Part shown: piece after piece, positions 23,774 to 33,975 of the stretch | Position numbering within the stretch: position 1 is the first letter of the stretch | Layout of the letters: every line of letters starts with the position of its first letter | NCBI GenBank assembly: GCA_020055645.1 | Contig: CM034546.1 | Span: 3,534,001 to 3,598,000 of the forward strand | From: Tomocerus qinae | Taxonomy: Eukaryota > Arthropoda > Collembola > Entomobryomorpha > Tomoceridae | Direction of reading: 5' to 3' | Length of the DNA: 64,000 nucleotides | Notes under the pieces: model-generated | What the model was told of the DNA's origin: nothing | The model's database searches: none | Seen by the model: only the letters and a program-made list of their open reading frames with translations | Position numbers and translations under genes: made by a program

Positions 23774-25786
23774 ATGTCTTTCAAACTCTTTTTGTGTCTG
23801 CAAATTTTATTTTTTGGAAACAGGAATTTGTTTTTCCAAGTGTTCGCAAAAGAAAATACAAGAAGTTTTCCAAAACTTAAGGCAGCTTCTAAGATCGTTT
23901 ACAATATTGTAAAATCAGCTGCTGAAGAACGTGACGAATTTTGTCCGGTGGTTTTTGTGGCAGAAGATCCTAGTGATTTTATTTTAATAAATTTTGAATT
24001 GTACATCTCAGAATTTATTCCCACGTCTACATTCACTAAAGATAATGAAATCGCCCGCCACTACGATCAAGCAAGCATTTCATTGCAGAACAAATATTTT
24101 TTGAAGTTTCACTTCGATTGCAAAACGTTTGCAATTGTCGGGTTGAACCCTTTGAGCAGTTTTCAACCAACATTTTTGGAAAATATTATTACTAATAGAA
24201 ATCACATGTTTGGAAGACCAGCAATCGATCGATTTCTTTTCATTGGTGAACTAGACAGCGTTCGTACTTTTCTTGAGACATCACCAATTGTTAATCGAAT
24301 GAAATTAAATGTAGGCATCGGATTTGTCAATGGATATTCTTCTAAAGGCTGTCAACTACTTACAAGTATCCGTTCAGACGACAGTTCTAAAAATGTTGTC
24401 ACAAAATTGAAAAAAATCCCATCGCTTTCATCTCAATGGTTTAATTTACGCAACACTCACTTAAGAATAGCGTCAATCAGTCTACCGCCGAACATATATT
24501 ATGCAGAGGATAATGAAACTGTGACAGGGTCATACTATGTCACTCTGACTTCTGCTGCTAAATATTACAACATAACAATGGCAGTTAAACCAGCAAGATC
24601 ATATACCCACATTTTGGGAATTCAATTAGAAAATGGAACGTGGACTGGAATGATGGGAGACCTTATGTATGGACGAGCAGATTTTTCGACTACTGGAGGA
24701 AAAATATTTGGATATTACCATATTCTTGACTCGGCTGATATTACATCTATTAGCTTTCTTTTTACTACAGCCCTTCCCGAAATTCATACAGAATGGACAG
24801 CAATTTTCTACCCCTACTCCGAAAACGTTTGGATCCTTCTAATTTTAACTTTCAGTTCAGTCGTCCCAATAATTTATTTCGCTCTCCGACTTCATCGACT
24901 TTCAAATGAAAAATCCAGCTTCATTATCTTCCAATCGATTTTCGTAGCCTTTTCTATAGCAGTCGATCAAGGAACAAGACTACCAAAAGTAGCCAAAGGA
25001 ATGAAATTCATTTCTGGACTGTGGATGTTATTTGTAGTTGTCACTGGCATTGGATACAAAACCAATTTGGTTTCCTTTCTCACCTTTCCAAGAATGGAAG
25101 CCATTCCAAAAACAATTGAAGACTTACATGCTAGAAAAGACTATACACTGAATTTTCAATATTTTGCAACCATTGGGTATGATTTTTTCAATCATAGCAC
25201 AAACCCGATGTATCGAAGTCTAACACGAAGACTAAACTTGATGGGAAATCCAAATAATTGTGTTACTTCCGTAATTTTGCAACCGAAAACAGTTTGCATT
25301 GGATGGGAGTCCATTTTTCACTCTTCATCTGCAAGCGAACTAACAATAAACCAACAATTCAATCCTATTCGCCATTCAAATGATGCATTATTTCGTTTAT
25401 CCGTGGGATTTGGTTTCTTAAGACATTCTATTTATCTTGAATCATTCACTAAGGTAATGTCCATTCTAAGAGACACAGGGAATTACGACAAGTGGTACAA
25501 CGACGTTATAAATTCCCAGAAAAAGAAAGGCAGGGCAAAATTACTACAAAACAAATCGGGTGAGATTTATCAAAGGTTAAATCTTTTACTAGCCGAAAAA
25601 TCTCATAGTCGTTTCAAGTCTTTGAGCCTTGATAATTTTGGGGGCGTTTTTATTATTTATTTCATGGTTTGTGGCTTTGCAATTTTATTCTTTCTTGTTG
25701 AAATCTGTTCCAATATAAAAAATTTTGTGTCCCCTGTGAATAAAAATGGCTTACCTATAACACTTGTCAAAACCAGGGCAAGTTAA
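23774..25786 (+). CDS. Divergent ionotropic receptor (IR), intronless, 670 aa
   Basis: A single open frame of 670 codons. Residues 1-25 form a signal peptide, followed by a divergent extracellular region. Residues about 275-345 look like the first ligand-binding lobe (ENGTWTGMMGDLMYGRADFS). TM1 is about 350-372 (NVWILLILTFSSVVPIIYFA). The pore segment and TM2 lie at about 385-435 (QSIFVAFSIAVDQGTRLP, then KFISGLWMLFVVVTGIGYKT). The second lobe runs from about 440 to 615 and TM3 is about 622-645. This is the ionotropic glutamate receptor fold used by arthropod IRs, which form cation channels in chemosensory dendrites with a co-receptor. GIGYKTNLVSFLT stands where iGluRs have SYTANLAAFLT. The size suits a divergent tuning IR and no lesion is visible. 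The start is the first ATG, directly before the signal peptide. Confidence 0.88.
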   Translation: MSFKLFLCLQILFFGNRNLFFQVFAKENTRSFPKLKAASKIVYNIVKSAAEERDEFCPVVFVAEDPSDFILINFELYISEFIPTSTFTKDNEIARHYDQASISLQNKYFLKFHFDCKTFAIVGLNPLSSFQPTFLENIITNRNHMFGRPAIDRFLFIGELDSVRTFLETSPIVNRMKLNVGIGFVNGYSSKGCQLLTSIRSDDSSKNVVTKLKKIPSLSSQWFNLRNTHLRIASISLPPNIYYAEDNETVTGSYYVTLTSAAKYYNITMAVKPARSYTHILGIQLENGTWTGMMGDLMYGRADFSTTGGKIFGYYHILDSADITSISFLFTTALPEIHTEWTAIFYPYSENVWILLILTFSSVVPIIYFALRLHRLSNEKSSFIIFQSIFVAFSIAVDQGTRLPKVAKGMKFISGLWMLFVVVTGIGYKTNLVSFLTFPRMEAIPKTIEDLHARKDYTLNFQYFATIGYDFFNHSTNPMYRSLTRRLNLMGNPNNCVTSVILQPKTVCIGWESIFHSSSASELTINQQFNPIRHSNDALFRLSVGFGFLRHSIYLESFTKVMSILRDTGNYDKWYNDVINSQKKKGRAKLLQNKSGEIYQRLNLLLAEKSHSRFKSLSLDNFGGVFIIYFMVCGFAILFFLVEICSNIKNFVSPVNKNGLPITLVKTRAS

Positions 25787-26979
25787 AAGAGTGACATTGG
25801 AAAATTATTGAAAAAATTTATACTTCATCTCCTGTACTTTTCCTAGATGTATATCTATTATAGTGATATAATCGCTATGATATATTATTGATAAATTCTG
25901 GGGGGCTAGTCTTTTGTATGAATTGCTTAGGAGTGATTGACGACGGCTGCGAAATACCTCTAGATATTCCGATTGATGAATTTGTGGATAAAGAAGGAAA
26001 TTAAATGCCTTCATAATTTTATTGAATTTAAAAAAATAACAAAAATTAAGGTATACTACAGTTGTTCGTTTTCTATTGAGCACATCAAATATTAAAAATT
26101 TTGTATGCATTTTTGCCCACATCCTGATAAACGTATTCCCTGATTTAATAAAAATGACCAACAGTTCCCATGAGTAAACCATAAATATAATTGTCTTCTA
26201 GAAATTACCTAATTCTATATTTGCACCTTATGTCGTCCTATAGAAAATATTTGCACTGTAATCAGTTTGTTGACATCAAAGCCAAAAAAGGTAAATACTT
26301 GAAAGGTAAACATTCTTGTTTTCACTCTCTTACTATACATAGTCGTATTTAATTCTAAATTTCAAACGGATACAATACAGCAGCCTTGCAAACTTCTCTT
26401 CAATGCAATGGCAATTACGTACCTACAGTATACGCAATTGCTTTCATTAATTAATACATGTCATTCAAGTTTGTATTGATCAATAATCCATATGCAGATT
26501 TCCAATAAGATTACAAAATAAATATTTTAATTTATTTAAAGAGACTTTGTTTCAAACGCAAACCATATTGTAGTGTTAGCAAATAATTTCGAAATGCAAT
26601 ATTTCTTTCTGCCAATATTAACTGTCGTGCTCCCTTCAACATATTTCTGATGAACGTTAAAAGTTCAGTTTTAAGCACGTCATTGCCCATATGTAAACAC
26701 ACATTCTCCAATTAAATATTAAAACCAGACAACTTGTTGAAATAAACTGTAAAAATAATTAAATTGTCATATTCAAAATTCCTAAATACATAAATGCAAT
26801 GATAATATTGTGAACATAATAAACGTTTTAGCTGTCATCATTATTCCAAACGTTCCCAGGAGTGCAGGGTCTCGTAGCAACCTCCCATCTTAAGTAGTCA
26901 TTGTAAGTCGCTCATATCAGTCACGTCTCAACAAATTACAAGAAACACAAATTCACTGAATATAATACATTTTCCTAAA
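25787..26979. other. Intergenic upstream of intact GR
   Basis: No gene seen. The last 250 bp resemble the region before the dead receptor at 20393. Confidence 0.4.
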
Positions 26980-28323
26980 ATGTTTTTCTCGTTAAAAGTT
27001 TTCAAAAATATAGTTCTGGCTTATCTTATTTACAAATTAAAGTCACCAATTCTTAGTAGCGAGACTAATTTTACCTGGATTGAAATGTACATTAACATAG
27101 GTCATCGTTTTGGGGTAGTACCTTTTTATTTTGATTGGGCAACAGAAAGATTTTGTGTTTCCAGGTCACAAAACTTCATAAAACTTGTGACAGTATTAAA
27201 CGTACTGTTTTTTGTTTATGAAATACTTCAATTGAAAACTGAAATGTCAACTGCAACCCAAATTGGAAATGGCATAATTTTTATGTACTTTCACATGACG
27301 TTGTATTTATTATACACCATTTCCTTTCTCAATATCCAATTTAAAAAAGAAGATATAGTGAACAACCTGAACTGCCTAAAATTAAGAATTTCATCAGTTA
27401 CTTGTAAGATAAATCATATTTCATAACAAATATTCATCACATTCTAATTTATAATATATTATAATTTAAAGGGGCAGGCGATGGGGATGATGAAAGCAGA
27501 CATGGTAAGGGGATATTACTCGAGAATTGGACAACTAAGTGTTTTGTTCCCCAGTTATTTTTATCGGGTGCGGTGATATTAAACACAGGTGGTGGAAAGT
27601 TTCTTTTTGCCGAGTTTGTGTTTCCAGACAGATCTGACAGAGTTACTGATCTTATTGCGAAATATATTCTGTACGCGTTCCAAATGGGACTCGAAATGGT
27701 TTCAGTCTATTCAGTCGTAATTACTCTTTTTTACACAATACTTTACATTGTCCGGGATTTTAATTTCCAACCCCAAAGCAGGTAACGTATGGTAATGGTT
27801 ATTTAAAATTATTATATTCATCCTAGGTTTGTAATTACTAATTACGTTTCATTGTCATACCAGGTTAAATGGAAGTAAACTCAATAATCGAATAATACTG
27901 TACAACAAATTATGGATTCTAAATGGATTGTTCAATGATAGCTTTACTTTTATATTTTTACCCTTTTTCATGATCCAATTTGCATCATCGATAGTTATAT
28001 CAAGTTTCTGTTCTATCCGATTGTTCAATTTTGTACCTTTACAAACTTACCTTGTATTTCCATTTACCCTTTTAGCAGCCCTAATTCCTCTGACCTTAAT
28101 TCTGATTGGATTCGCTACATGCAGGAAGAATTCTTGCGAATCGATTATTAAAATTAAATTCATATTTTTAGAAAACGACAAAATTATTCAGAGGAGGCTA
28201 ATAATAATGAAAGGGTATGGCATTCGTGTTGGACCAATTAGAGTTGTGAAATATGACAGAATTTTCGAATTTTATGAGAAAATGGTAATATATCTTGTCA
28301 CTCTGCTTATTACAGTCAAGTAG
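26980..28323 (+). CDS. Gustatory-receptor-like 7TM chemoreceptor (intact, 3 exons)
   Basis: Exons 26980-27403, 27472-27781 and 27864-28323, with donor/acceptor pairs GTAAGAT...TTTAAAG and GTAACG...CATACCAG. Phases 1 and 2 fit exactly and give about 396 residues with no stop. N-terminal MYINIGHRFGVVPFYFDWAT aligns with its dead neighbour. Exon 2 codes ILLENWTTKCFVPQLFLSGA and NTGGGKFLFAEFVF and ends in a long hydrophobic helix (YSVVITLFYTILYIV). Exon 3 has the intracellular KLNNRIILYNKLW region and the terminal GIRVGPIRVVKYDRIFEFYE followed by the last helix. The role is likely ligand detection in a sensory-neuron membrane; the ligand is unknown. Neighbours are its own dead copy and an IR, all on plus. 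The GR label is by family resemblance. Confidence 0.85.
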
Positions 28324-28548
28324 TAATTGTTTTAAATGTTACATTACATATAGGTACCTAGCCGAATCTTTATACAGCATACTTTTAGTAGCACAAATGA
28401 AGTACACGGCATTTTGAGTTCATAATTTTAATCAGTTGTATCAAGTCGTTGTAGATTTAAATTCCGGTATCAATTACTATTCAACTAATTGTTAAGTAAT
28501 AAAACATGTAGTTTTATTAAGAAGGATGTATTTAGGGGGTGCTAGGAT

Positions 28549-28700
28549 CAGGGTTGCGTTTTGTCCGGACAAAACTATTACTGTCCAGGATGAAATTAGT
28601 TTTGTCCACTTTCTATCCAGGACAAAAGTGGACAAAACTAATTTCTTCCTGGATAAAACCACTTTTGTCCACACCTTCCTATCCGGATACCGCAACCCTG
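28549..28700. mobile_element. hAT-type MITE, 152 bp, 8-bp target duplication
   Basis: Ends CAGGGTTGCG...CGCAACCCTG are perfect inverted repeats, flanked by GCTAGGAT on both sides (28541-28548 and 28701-28708). The interior alternates TTTTGTCC and GGACAAAA words and contains CCGGATAC. Overlapping open frames on both strands here are palindrome shadows. The same kind of sequence (CCGGATACTGCAACTGTGAC then TAGGAT) is embedded in the terminal repeats of the 8.1-kb transposon. Confidence 0.92.
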
Positions 28701-28708
28701 GCTAGGAT

Positions 28709-29963
28709 ACTGAAGAAACCCCCTTAGCTTCCCAAAAATACACAAAAAATTTTCTGAAAATTAATTAAAAGTAACTTTATACATAAGAAATTTCTTGTCA
28801 CAGTTGCCCCCTTAATTTGTGTTCTGGATACGCCCCTGCTTATTAAAATGTATGATGTACACCCTTTCCTGTTCATGAGTCAACGCTGCATTTGTTACTA
28901 AGCGTTTAAAATAGGGTGGGGGTCATAGGTCATAGGTCATAGATAAATAATAGGTCATAGAAAAAGTTATTTTGTCCATAAAATAAAGTCTTTTGGGCCA
29001 GGATACATGGTACCATAACAACAAGGAGTACTGAGGGCAATATAAGAAGTGATAGAAGAAGTGAAGTCATAGAACGAGCTTTTGAGATCCTGACAGATAT
29101 AGAACATAAGTAGTTATAAGCCCAAATATCTTAAGAAACTGTAAATTTTTTGATCTCTTTGTACTTATGGTACAATGGTACTATTCCAGTTGTAAAGCTG
29201 CCTGTAAATTTTCTGGAAAATAAATACATTACATGACCCATACTTTAATTACATTAGTGAACATGTTTATTAAAAAAGTAGACTCCTACTAGTTACTAGG
29301 CCCCCAGTACTATTTAAAATGATTAGGCGTATTAACAATGTTTAATTTTCGAAATAAGTTGATGCTCACTCATATTGGAGTTTTAGGTACATAAGGTAGA
29401 TAGATAGATAGATAAATAAATGTATGTATAAACAGCTTTATTTATTGGAGATACAGTTATTTTTAATCTTATTAAACCCACCGCAGACAGATAGCCGATT
29501 TGAATTAATGTTTTCGATAATGTACCCCAAAGCAGTTTACCCGAAGTCCATCACACGCAATGTGCCTATGTCGGGTAACTTTGAAAGGCACCTGTGTGTC
29601 GTTAGTGGTTCCTTTTACATGTATTTTCCCACACCATTGTTTCGTGAATAGCTCCCCCAATTCGGGATAGATTTTGACCTTTGACGTCTGGGACCTTATA
29701 ATGAAGATTTGCTAATCAGCTCGGACTTGTCATGGTCATGGTATATTTTACAATTTTGACCTATAAAGGTCACACCATCTACTAAAAATTGTTCTTTTTC
29801 ATTTTTTTGGCGCGTTGTCTAGACTTTGATGGCAGGGCATGAGAAGGTATTATGGAAAAGTGGGGACGACCAGTCAGACCAGAAATGGAGATAGATGTTT
29901 AGGAAAAAACCGGAAATTTTTCATGTGAGTTTAGAGTTATGACCGAAATGTTTAGCGCACCTG
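28709..29963. other. Intergenic; dispersed ATAGAA-type repeat at about 28930-29080
   Basis: The block at 28930-29080 (repeated GGTCATAG, ATTTTGTCCATAAAATAAAG and GAAGTCATAGAACGAG) resembles 5765-5880. Around 29395 there is a short TAGA run. The fragment at 29505-29530 matches part of the hairpin region at 19530-19555. No gene seen. Confidence 0.45.
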
Positions 29964-30546
29964 CTTAAGGTATGAAAAGCGCAATATGCATTTCCAGGTT
30001 GGTAGTGAAAATGCGCATAAGCATATACGGGTACAGTGAGATTTTATGATAAAATGAGAAAGCATAAAATGATATGTAAGATGACCAAATTTTACATTTT
30101 TTTAGCTGTAAATAGCTGAGCTGGTGAATTTGTAAAATCAACTTTTCAACCCAATCATGTTGTATCACTTGTGTCTCATGCTCTCTCCTGCAAAATTGGC
30201 ACCGATGCAAATTGCGCATTTTCCATGGTTTCGAGTGGGAAATGAAAGAAGTTGGACATTCCCCATTTCCCAGTGGGAAAAGTGGGAAGCAAAAAGGCCA
30301 AGTGGGTGGGAAAATGGGAAATAGAAAAATTTAGTGGGAAATAGACCCTAATTCTGCAAGATGGCGACACTCATTTCCTACTATTTCCCATTTCCCAAAT
30401 TGGTGGGAATTTCCGGTGTCCAACTAAAATTTGATGGGAAATGGGAATATCCGAAACTATGGCATTTTCCTTACCAACCTCAAAATACAAATTGCGTATT
30501 TTCCCTACCATTCTGGAAATGCATATTGCGCTTTTGATACCTTAAG
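29964..30546. mobile_element. Inverted-repeat transposon, 583 bp, with a nested palindromic core
   Basis: Ends CTTAAGGTATGAAAAGCGCA and, on the other strand, CTTAAGGTATCAAAAGCGCA continue as near-identical arms of about 60 bp (AATATGCATTTCCAG, then TGGTAG). The core from about 30225 to 30470 (GTTTCGAGTGGGAAAT ... GATATTCCCATTTCCC on the other strand) has its own opposed ends and is full of TGGGAAAT words, so it may be a second element inside the first. No target duplication is evident and the superfamily is unassigned. Confidence 0.7.
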
Positions 30547-30610
30547 GTGCGATAGTACACAGCAAAGGAGAACAACAGAGCTGAAAAGTCATGTGAATTT
30601 TCGTTCTCTC

Positions 30611-31274
30611 CAGGGTTACCAGGTATACTTAAATGGCAAGTATTATACTTAAATTGGGCCCTATACTTGAAATACTTGCAAGTATTTTAAAATGCTTAAA
30701 TTATACTTAAATATACTTAAATCAGCTAAAATCGAAAACAGTGAAATAACTTAATGTCCCTTAATATTAGAACACACTTTGTTATCGTTCAGATACGTTC
30801 ACTAATTGAAATTTTCTCGCGCTTCGCGCGAATTTAAGTATTTTTGTCTTTAAATCCAGTTCAATAGTCAAAATTGTCTTCCAATTTCGAAGGAAATTAA
30901 TTAATAACTTATCAGTGGGGTATAAGTAACAATCTCTCTTCCTCAACTATGTCACTAAACCGTTTTTAAAGCTAAATTACTCGAAATTCGTTAAGTCTTT
31001 ATTGATCAGTTTTGAAGTTGAATTTCAAAAATTTCTACCTTCATTTATGAAGCAATATTCAAGAATATTTGTTTCAAGATACGTAATTTACTTATTTTTG
31101 CTTCTTTGTCAACAAAAAACCGTAAATTTGTTAGCTGCGCTCATATGATTGCGCCAAATACGGCTGTATGACATTTGTAGGCATTTACCAAGACGCGCCC
31201 GAAGGGCGCGGGTTGGTAAATGGCTATTGTTGGCCAGGATACTTAAACTCGTTGAAGAAAATCTGGTAACCCTG
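30611..31274. mobile_element. hAT-type MITE, 664 bp, 8-bp target duplication
   Basis: Ends CAGGGTTACCAG...CTGGTAACCCTG are perfect 12-bp inverted repeats, flanked by GTTCTCTC (30603-30610 and 31275-31282). Internal hairpins include TCGCGCTTCGCGCGA (about 30815) and GCGCCCGAAGGGCGC (about 31195). No reading frame of note. A related truncated copy in reverse orientation follows at about 31515-31680. Confidence 0.93.
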
Positions 31275-31514
31275 GTTCTCTCACTCACAGGAAGATTATC
31301 TTATTTGCCGCTCTAACAGCGCACTATTTCTGTTCTGACTACTTTCGTTCTTATTCCTGTAGAAAATTCGTACTTCAAAGGAATTCCGGTTGTTGCTTAG
31401 TATTAGCGAAAGAGTGAACCTTCTGTAAACCAGCTCATTTCACATTGTGTTACTTCTGTGAAACGAAAGTTTAAAGGACTAATCTAAAAAATACATTTCC
31501 TACCTGCCCCTCCT

Positions 31515-31680
31515 CACAGGTTTACCAGATTTTCTTCAGCGAATTTAAATTTCAAAATTTATCAATAACTATTTCACAGATTTTTTGTAATTTAGCTTTA
31601 ACGGCTAAGATGACATAGTTGAGGAAGAGAAGTTTGCTATTTATCCTCCACTGATATTTGAGAAATGGATTTCCATCGAA
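31515..31680 (-). mobile_element. Fragment of the same hAT MITE family, reversed
   Basis: Read on the minus strand, AAGAAAATCTGGTAAACCTG at the end and CTTCCTCAACTATGTCA inside match the right end and the interior of the element at 30611-31274. About 165 bp survive, and no complete pair of ends is present. Confidence 0.7.
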
Positions 31681-31689
31681 ATTAGAAGC

Positions 31690-32751
31690 AAGGTATGGAC
31701 ATACGTAAGGACAAGGCATACATCAGTAGATATTATAGGTAAAACAGGAAGTTGTGAAAATAAAAAACTTGCTAGGTTTAATTTGTATTGTGGCTACTAA
31801 GAATATGGAGTTAAAGACAAAAGTTCGTATATTATATACAAGTAAACATTATCAATACACAAATGCCACTACATTACGAATATTATTAACTTTCCGATTC
31901 CAAAGTCACGTTGTTTAAGCAATTGCGGACATCAGCACTATCCAACTATACAATATAGACTTGTGAACTTTTATTGGAGCATGGTTTTCAAATTGAATTT
32001 TACTGTCGACTTAGTTAAGACTAATATATACCACGAACCATCTACTGTAAGTCTGAGTTTAATATATATCAATTTAACCTACATATTATACTAGTATAGG
32101 CAGGTAGTGCTGTTACGGCCCACTGAAAATAAAATCAACATTCCGTATGAAATACTATACTAAATAATTCATATAAGGAAAGACTGAGTGACTTTTGTAC
32201 GTAAGAAAATTTGTTATGTTAAATGCATATTGGAGTATGTTTATTAAAAATAAAACTTCGAATTGACACAAGAATAGTATAGTACAATATAGATTTTCCT
32301 ATATAAGTTGTAGGCTAAAATATATTATTAACTTCAGCTATCTATTATACTTTAGTATACTTGTTAATAATTCATTATAACGGGCAAAGGTAGACTCAAT
32401 ATATTGTATACACGTAAAATAAACACTCACCTTTCCATAGCTCTTGTTAAATATCCAACATTTCACAATACATTGCAATTCGTATTAACATATTATATAG
32501 AAACTTTCCTAATAAAATCTCCTTACTATTAGACAGAGTGCTTTTTACACTATTTTACATTGAAGTCATAAATGCGTCATAAGCGAGCCAATAGAAATCT
32601 AAGCATAACATATTAGTTTCGATTATACTTAGATTTGAGGCCAGCAAGCAAATATCTTAGTTTTAGACTAAATATTGACTACATCGGAGAGTGAAAATAT
32701 TACACTTGTAAACAGTACATTTGTGAAGATTTTTAGGGAGAACAATTTGAA
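31690..32751. other. Upstream flank of intact GR
   Basis: About 1 kb of AT-rich sequence conserved in unit B at 44439-45464. No other gene is visible. Conservation is consistent with shared descent and does not prove a promoter. Confidence 0.4.
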
Positions 32752-33975
32752 ATGGCCACGCTGGAATTTTTGAAACCCCTGGATTTATTTTTTAATATAT
32801 TTGGAGAAAAATTATGGGCGTGTCCTTTGGATTGGAACTCAGCCACCAAAAAATTGAAATTCACTTCAAATAAAAAGAAATTAGCGGTTTACTATTCCAT
32901 GTTTGTTATAATTGTGATACTTAACCTCGTAATGCTAGGAGGATTGACCTCTCAAATATTTTCTCCAACACTCAGTGTGGGGCACATTGTTATCCTAGCT
33001 TTCTTCACGATTATATTTTCCCTACCTTCTTTTTTCAGCTTCGTTCTTATCTCGAAATGGACCACAGTAATATCTTTATTTAATTACGTCTTTGTTCTTG
33101 ATGCAGGATTTGCTGGTAAGAAATTCAAAAACTAAATTGCAGCAATTAAAATTATATTTTTAATTTATATTTTGATTCCAGGAAAATATATGAAATCAGG
33201 ACCAATCAAAAATTCGAAACTCCTTGTCCATCTAATTTACATGACAATAAATCAAGCGTTATCAACGTCGTTTCTGCAATCTGTTCTGCTGGTATCATCT
33301 GAATTAAGTCCTCTCGTTGTTGTTTTGGAAACGTATCCGTCCTTGGATCACCTTGTTCTGCGTGTAGTTCTAGTTCCTATTTTAACTATTATTTTTGTCA
33401 ACTTATGGTATCCGCCGTTATTAACAGTGTACTTAGTTTTGCTCTATTCCTCATTTTATGGTTTTTGGTTGGAAGTTATGACTGCTGATATAACCAAGTC
33501 GACTAAATATTCACCTGCAAAACTGTTTTTCAAATCCCATCCACCGCTGCATGCCTATAAAATGTTGATGATAATAAATACCCAATTTATTAACGAATTC
33601 TTTTATGTACTTGCACCACCAATTTTCCTGGTTACGGCCCTTCTAAATATTATTTGTAACTTCGTTGCTGTGAAGATGCTCCACGTCATCCCGATGCCTG
33701 GCTACGCCTTTGCTCCAATACTGTCCGTAATGATATCATCGATTCAAGTTCTAGTATTCCCAAAGATAACTTTAATTCATTCAAAATCTGAAGCTTTCAA
33801 AGAAGAATGGCAAAACCATTCAAACATGCTGATCCGAAAGTATGTAAGAAGCTTCCTACCTTTAAAATTAAATGTTGGTCCTTATTTTATGATGAAGAAA
33901 TCCACTAGTTTTACATTTTTGGAAATTGTGGCTACACACACATCTAATGCCATAATATCTGTAAAGGTGCGCTGA
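32752..33975 (+). CDS. Gustatory-receptor-like 7TM chemoreceptor (intact, 2 exons)
   Basis: Exon 1 is 32752-33115 (donor GTAAGAAAT) and exon 2 is 33182-33975 (acceptor GATTCCAG). The phase-1 junction gives GFAGKYMKSGPIKN and a protein of about 385 residues. N-terminal MATLEFLKPLDLFFNIFGEK is followed by PLDWNSATKKLKFTSNKKK, the same P-x-W/D-then-basic layout as the other receptors here, then hydrophobic helices. The C-terminus has LNVGPYFMMKKSTSFTFLEI before the last helix, the usual GR end. The 66-bp intron lies in the first third, at the same phase as the first intron of the other two intact receptors. Its paralogue in unit B is over 90% identical by eye but split by a transposon. Ligand unknown. 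Confidence 0.85.

Noticed and set aside
25805-26182. 125-codon minus-strand frame after the IR
   Set aside because: AT-rich, no domain, and not conserved in any duplicate.
28492-28727. Overlapping frames of 60-70 codons on both strands
   Set aside because: They are translations of the palindromic hAT MITE.
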